Shown here: positions 62,184 to 64,000 of the stretch, one piece after another
Layout: each line of letters opens with the position of its first letter
Numbering within the stretch: the first letter of the stretch is position 1
Source: Paenibacillus methanolicus
Lineage (GTDB): Bacteria > Bacillota > Bacilli > Paenibacillales > Paenibacillaceae
Assembly (NCBI RefSeq): GCF_008124765.1
Contig: NZ_VNHS01000003.1
Coordinates: 372,001-436,000 of the forward strand
DNA length: 64,000 nt
Reading direction: 5' to 3'
Program-made: the position numbers and the translations under genes
The notes under the pieces: generated by a model
The model's input: the letters and a program-made list of their open reading frames with translations, nothing else
Told to the model about the DNA's origin: nothing
Database searches by the model: none

Positions 62184-63067
62184 GATAGATTCACCTCGTC
62201 TTCTCTTACATAGGCATCCATCTCTTGAATAAATACGCGTGCGGCGGGTCTCATCGCAACCGAATGAAGATAGACAAGCGAGATGTCCCAACAAGGCGCG
62301 TGTCCCGCTAGTTTCACGATCCGCAACGAGTCGTCTCCTAGGTTTTCGAGCAACGAGGTTGGGATAAGCGCTGCTCCAAGCCCATGACGAACCCCGTGAA
62401 TCAATACGGAAGCGGAGGACGTCTCGATGATCGACTTCAACGTAAACCCGCAAGATAAACCATACATATCAAGCAAGGAATGGTTTTGTTGCCGGAACAT
62501 AATCGAATTCAGTTGCTTCAACGCTCGAAACGGGATCGAAGATTTACCGGCCCAAGGATGTTCGGCATGAACCAATAGCGCCATCTCTTGTCGATACAAA
62601 TGAGTCGAAATGACCGAAGCGTCCGAAACCGGATAAGCCGTGACGCCAACGTCCACCTTCTGTTCCGCAACCTGATTCGCGGCATCCTCCGTATCGGTAA
62701 TTTTCAATGAAATATTCGGGTGCTTTTGGTGAAATCCCATCAAGTAAGGCGCCAGATATTCAAGTTCGGCCGGGCAGCATCCGATCGATACGGTTTCTTG
62801 CGCTTTTCGGTTGCGGCCGTCGATCTCATTTCGCGCTTCTTCTAGAAGATTCATGATCGCGTGGCCTTTACTTAATAGAATTTTACCCGCTTCCGTTACT
62901 TCAACTCCCCTGCTTACCCGATCGAACAATGGAATATTATACTCATCCTCCAATACCCGAATTTGTTGACTAAGCGTAGGCTGCGTCACGCCTAATTCTT
63001 CTTTCGCTTTGGTGAAGCTGCCTGATTTGCAAATTTGAATAAAATATTCAAGTTGTCGCAATTCCAC
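62168..63067 (-). CDS. LysR-family regulator, first of a tandem pair
   Basis: 299 residues from GTG 63067, 6 bases after GGGGGG; the frame is open 82 codons upstream but lacks a site. HTH: VELRQLEYFIQICKSGSFTKAKEELGVTQPTLSQQIRVLEDEYNIPLFDRVSRG. Effector domain follows (ETVSIGCCPAELEYLAPYLMGFHQKHPNISLKI). Its paralogue overlaps its 3' end. Candidate promoter with inverted repeat at 63080-63096. Targets unknown; the divergent or flanking transporters are candidates. Confidence 0.9.
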   Translation of the reverse strand: MELRQLEYFIQICKSGSFTKAKEELGVTQPTLSQQIRVLEDEYNIPLFDRVSRGVEVTEAGKILLSKGHAIMNLLEEARNEIDGRNRKAQETVSIGCCPAELEYLAPYLMGFHQKHPNISLKITDTEDAANQVAEQKVDVGVTAYPVSDASVISTHLYRQEMALLVHAEHPWAGKSSIPFRALKQLNSIMFRQQNHSLLDMYGLSCGFTLKSIIETSSASVLIHGVRHGLGAALIPTSLLENLGDDSLRIVKLAGHAPCWDISLVYLHSVAMRPAARVFIQEMDAYVREDEVNLSCSGS

Positions 63068-63079
63068 GGTGCATCCCCC

Positions 63080-63096
63080 CTTATAAACATTATAAG
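63080..63096 (-). promoter_or_regulatory. -10 box with inverted repeat before the tandem LysR genes
   Basis: CTTATAA-TGT-TTATAAG on the minus strand contains a TATAAT -10 box about 20 bp before the GTG start. The symmetric site could serve autoregulation. No clear -35. Confidence 0.45.
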
Positions 63097-63309
63097 AAGG
63101 AACCTGTCGTGGAATATATCCGCTGGATTTCAGGTGAAGGTTGCTGGATTTTAGGGTTGGCGCGGTTGGGAGCCTAAACATCCGTAAATCGGTTCTACCG
63201 ACGAGGCATCCACGCCGCACTTTAAGCGCCGAACCAAGCCAAAAAAAGGGCACCTCTGCGCTTGTCGCCAGCGGATACCCACAGTCGTACCAATGTATGG
63301 CCTTCACAT

Positions 63310-63999
63310 TCAACTTATTTTGCTGCCGCTCTGCTTAGGAAGCCGGATCCAGACGCAAGTCCCTCGATCGGTCGCACTCTCGATCCGTACGGACGCCTGG
63401 CTTCCGAATAAATGCTCCAGCCGCTTCTTCGTATTGCCGAGGCCGATGTGTCTTAATCCGGGGCTGCTCGTTTTCTCGCGCTGTTCCCAGATCGTAAGCA
63501 GTCGCTCCGGGTCGATGCCGACTCCATCGTCCTCGATCCGGATTAGCAGCGCGCCGTTGGCCTCCGACGCGGCTATCCGAATCGTGCCCGGCTCGTCTTT
63601 GGGACATATGCCGTGAAAAATGGCATTCTCGACGAACGGCTGAATGAGTATGCGCGGCACGAGACAAGGGAGCGTCTCCGCATCCAGCGCCCACTCCACT
63701 CGGAACATATCGGCGTACCGGTACGATTGAATGTCGATGTAGTCGCGCAACAACGCGACTTCGTCGCTCAACGGGACGAGCGTATGATCGCCGCCCAACT
63801 TCACGGCGTCCTGAAGCACGCGAATGAAAGCGGAGACCATGCGGACGATGTCCGCGTTGCCTTGCTTTTGGGCCATGTAGATGACCGCATTCAGCGTGTT
63901 ATACACAAAATGCGGATTCATCTGCGACAGCAGCAGCTCCATTTCGAGTTCGCGCTTGTCTTTCTCGTGCCGAATCGATTCTTCGATATGCGCGCGCAA
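63310..63999 (-). CDS. YesM-type sensor histidine kinase, C-terminal part (5' end outside window)
   Basis: 229 residues visible; the frame runs off the right edge. Contains LLLSQMNPHFVYNTLNAVIYMAQ (phospho-acceptor His in NPHF), N box FVENAIFHG, G1 EDDGVGID and G2 HIGLGNTKKRLEHLF. HAMP and sensing domains lie outside. Third YesM-class kinase in the window. The 242-bp gap to the LysR pair holds no obvious terminator. Confidence 0.93.
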   Translation of the reverse strand: MRAHIEESIRHEKDKRELEMELLLSQMNPHFVYNTLNAVIYMAQKQGNADIVRMVSAFIRVLQDAVKLGGDHTLVPLSDEVALLRDYIDIQSYRYADMFRVEWALDAETLPCLVPRILIQPFVENAIFHGICPKDEPGTIRIAASEANGALLIRIEDDGVGIDPERLLTIWEQREKTSSPGLRHIGLGNTKKRLEHLFGSQASVRIESATDRGTCVWIRLPKQSGSKIS

Positions 64000-64000
64000 C

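Overview
The window looks like chromosome of a Paenibacillus/Cohnella-type member of the Paenibacillaceae. The signs are YesM-type sensor kinases and a YesN-type AraC response regulator, LplB/YtcP-type sugar permeases without a local ATPase, large secreted enzymes with a copper-amine-oxidase-like stalk, strong AGGAGG-type ribosome binding sites with many GTG/TTG starts, moderately high GC, a leucine T-box and a B12 riboswitch. No tRNA, rRNA, CRISPR array, phage or intact insertion sequence is visible.

Layout. 1-1118 is the 3' part of a sensor kinase. 1184-5296 (minus) is a four-gene operon: N-succinylamino-acid-racemase-like enolase, nitrilase-family amidase, GNAT acyltransferase, M20 deacylase. 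This matches the known pathway for irreversible D- to L-amino acid conversion, plus an amidase. 5461-9624 is a 1387-residue secreted heparinase-like protein. 9810-15262 holds two permeases and two tandemly duplicated solute-binding lipoproteins. 15467-17798 is an MFS transporter and a NodB deacetylase fused to a GNAT-like domain, divergent from a LysR gene. 18957-20837 is a secreted beta-helix protein. Four of these units (the D-amino-acid operon, the heparinase-like gene, the permease operon and the beta-helix gene) start from the same gapless 64-bp promoter element, so they probably form one regulon.

20974-35569 is an 11-gene minus-strand operon: a giant solute-binding protein with carbohydrate-binding-like modules, two separate permease pairs, three envelope proteins of uncertain role (NHL/TPR, YIP1, DUF5696), a GH26 and a GH113 mannanase-like enzyme, and a PhyH-type dioxygenase. 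Another solute-binding protein and a LacI regulator follow. LacI/CcpA-like operators lie in front of both binding-protein genes. An odd 850-bp hairpin-rich tandem repeat separates the binding protein from the LacI gene.

39712-45233 encodes a MacB/Ykn-like ABC export system with two ATPases, one carrying an AbrB-like C-terminal domain. 45622-53098 is mixed: GH5 lipoprotein, a deletion junction joining a GH2 remnant to a shortened P-loop kinase, serine hydrolase, methyltransferase, MTHFR-like protein, B12-riboswitch-controlled 2Fe-2S protein, GH15-like protein, and a broken gene. 53874-55818 is T-box-controlled leuA. 55972-61160 is a binding protein plus YesM/YesN two-component operon. 61308-63067 holds two overlapping LysR genes, and 63310-63999 is the 3' part of another sensor kinase.

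Taken together the window is dominated by sensing, cutting and importing plant or microbial polysaccharides, with a D-amino-acid salvage operon apparently wired into the same transcriptional response.
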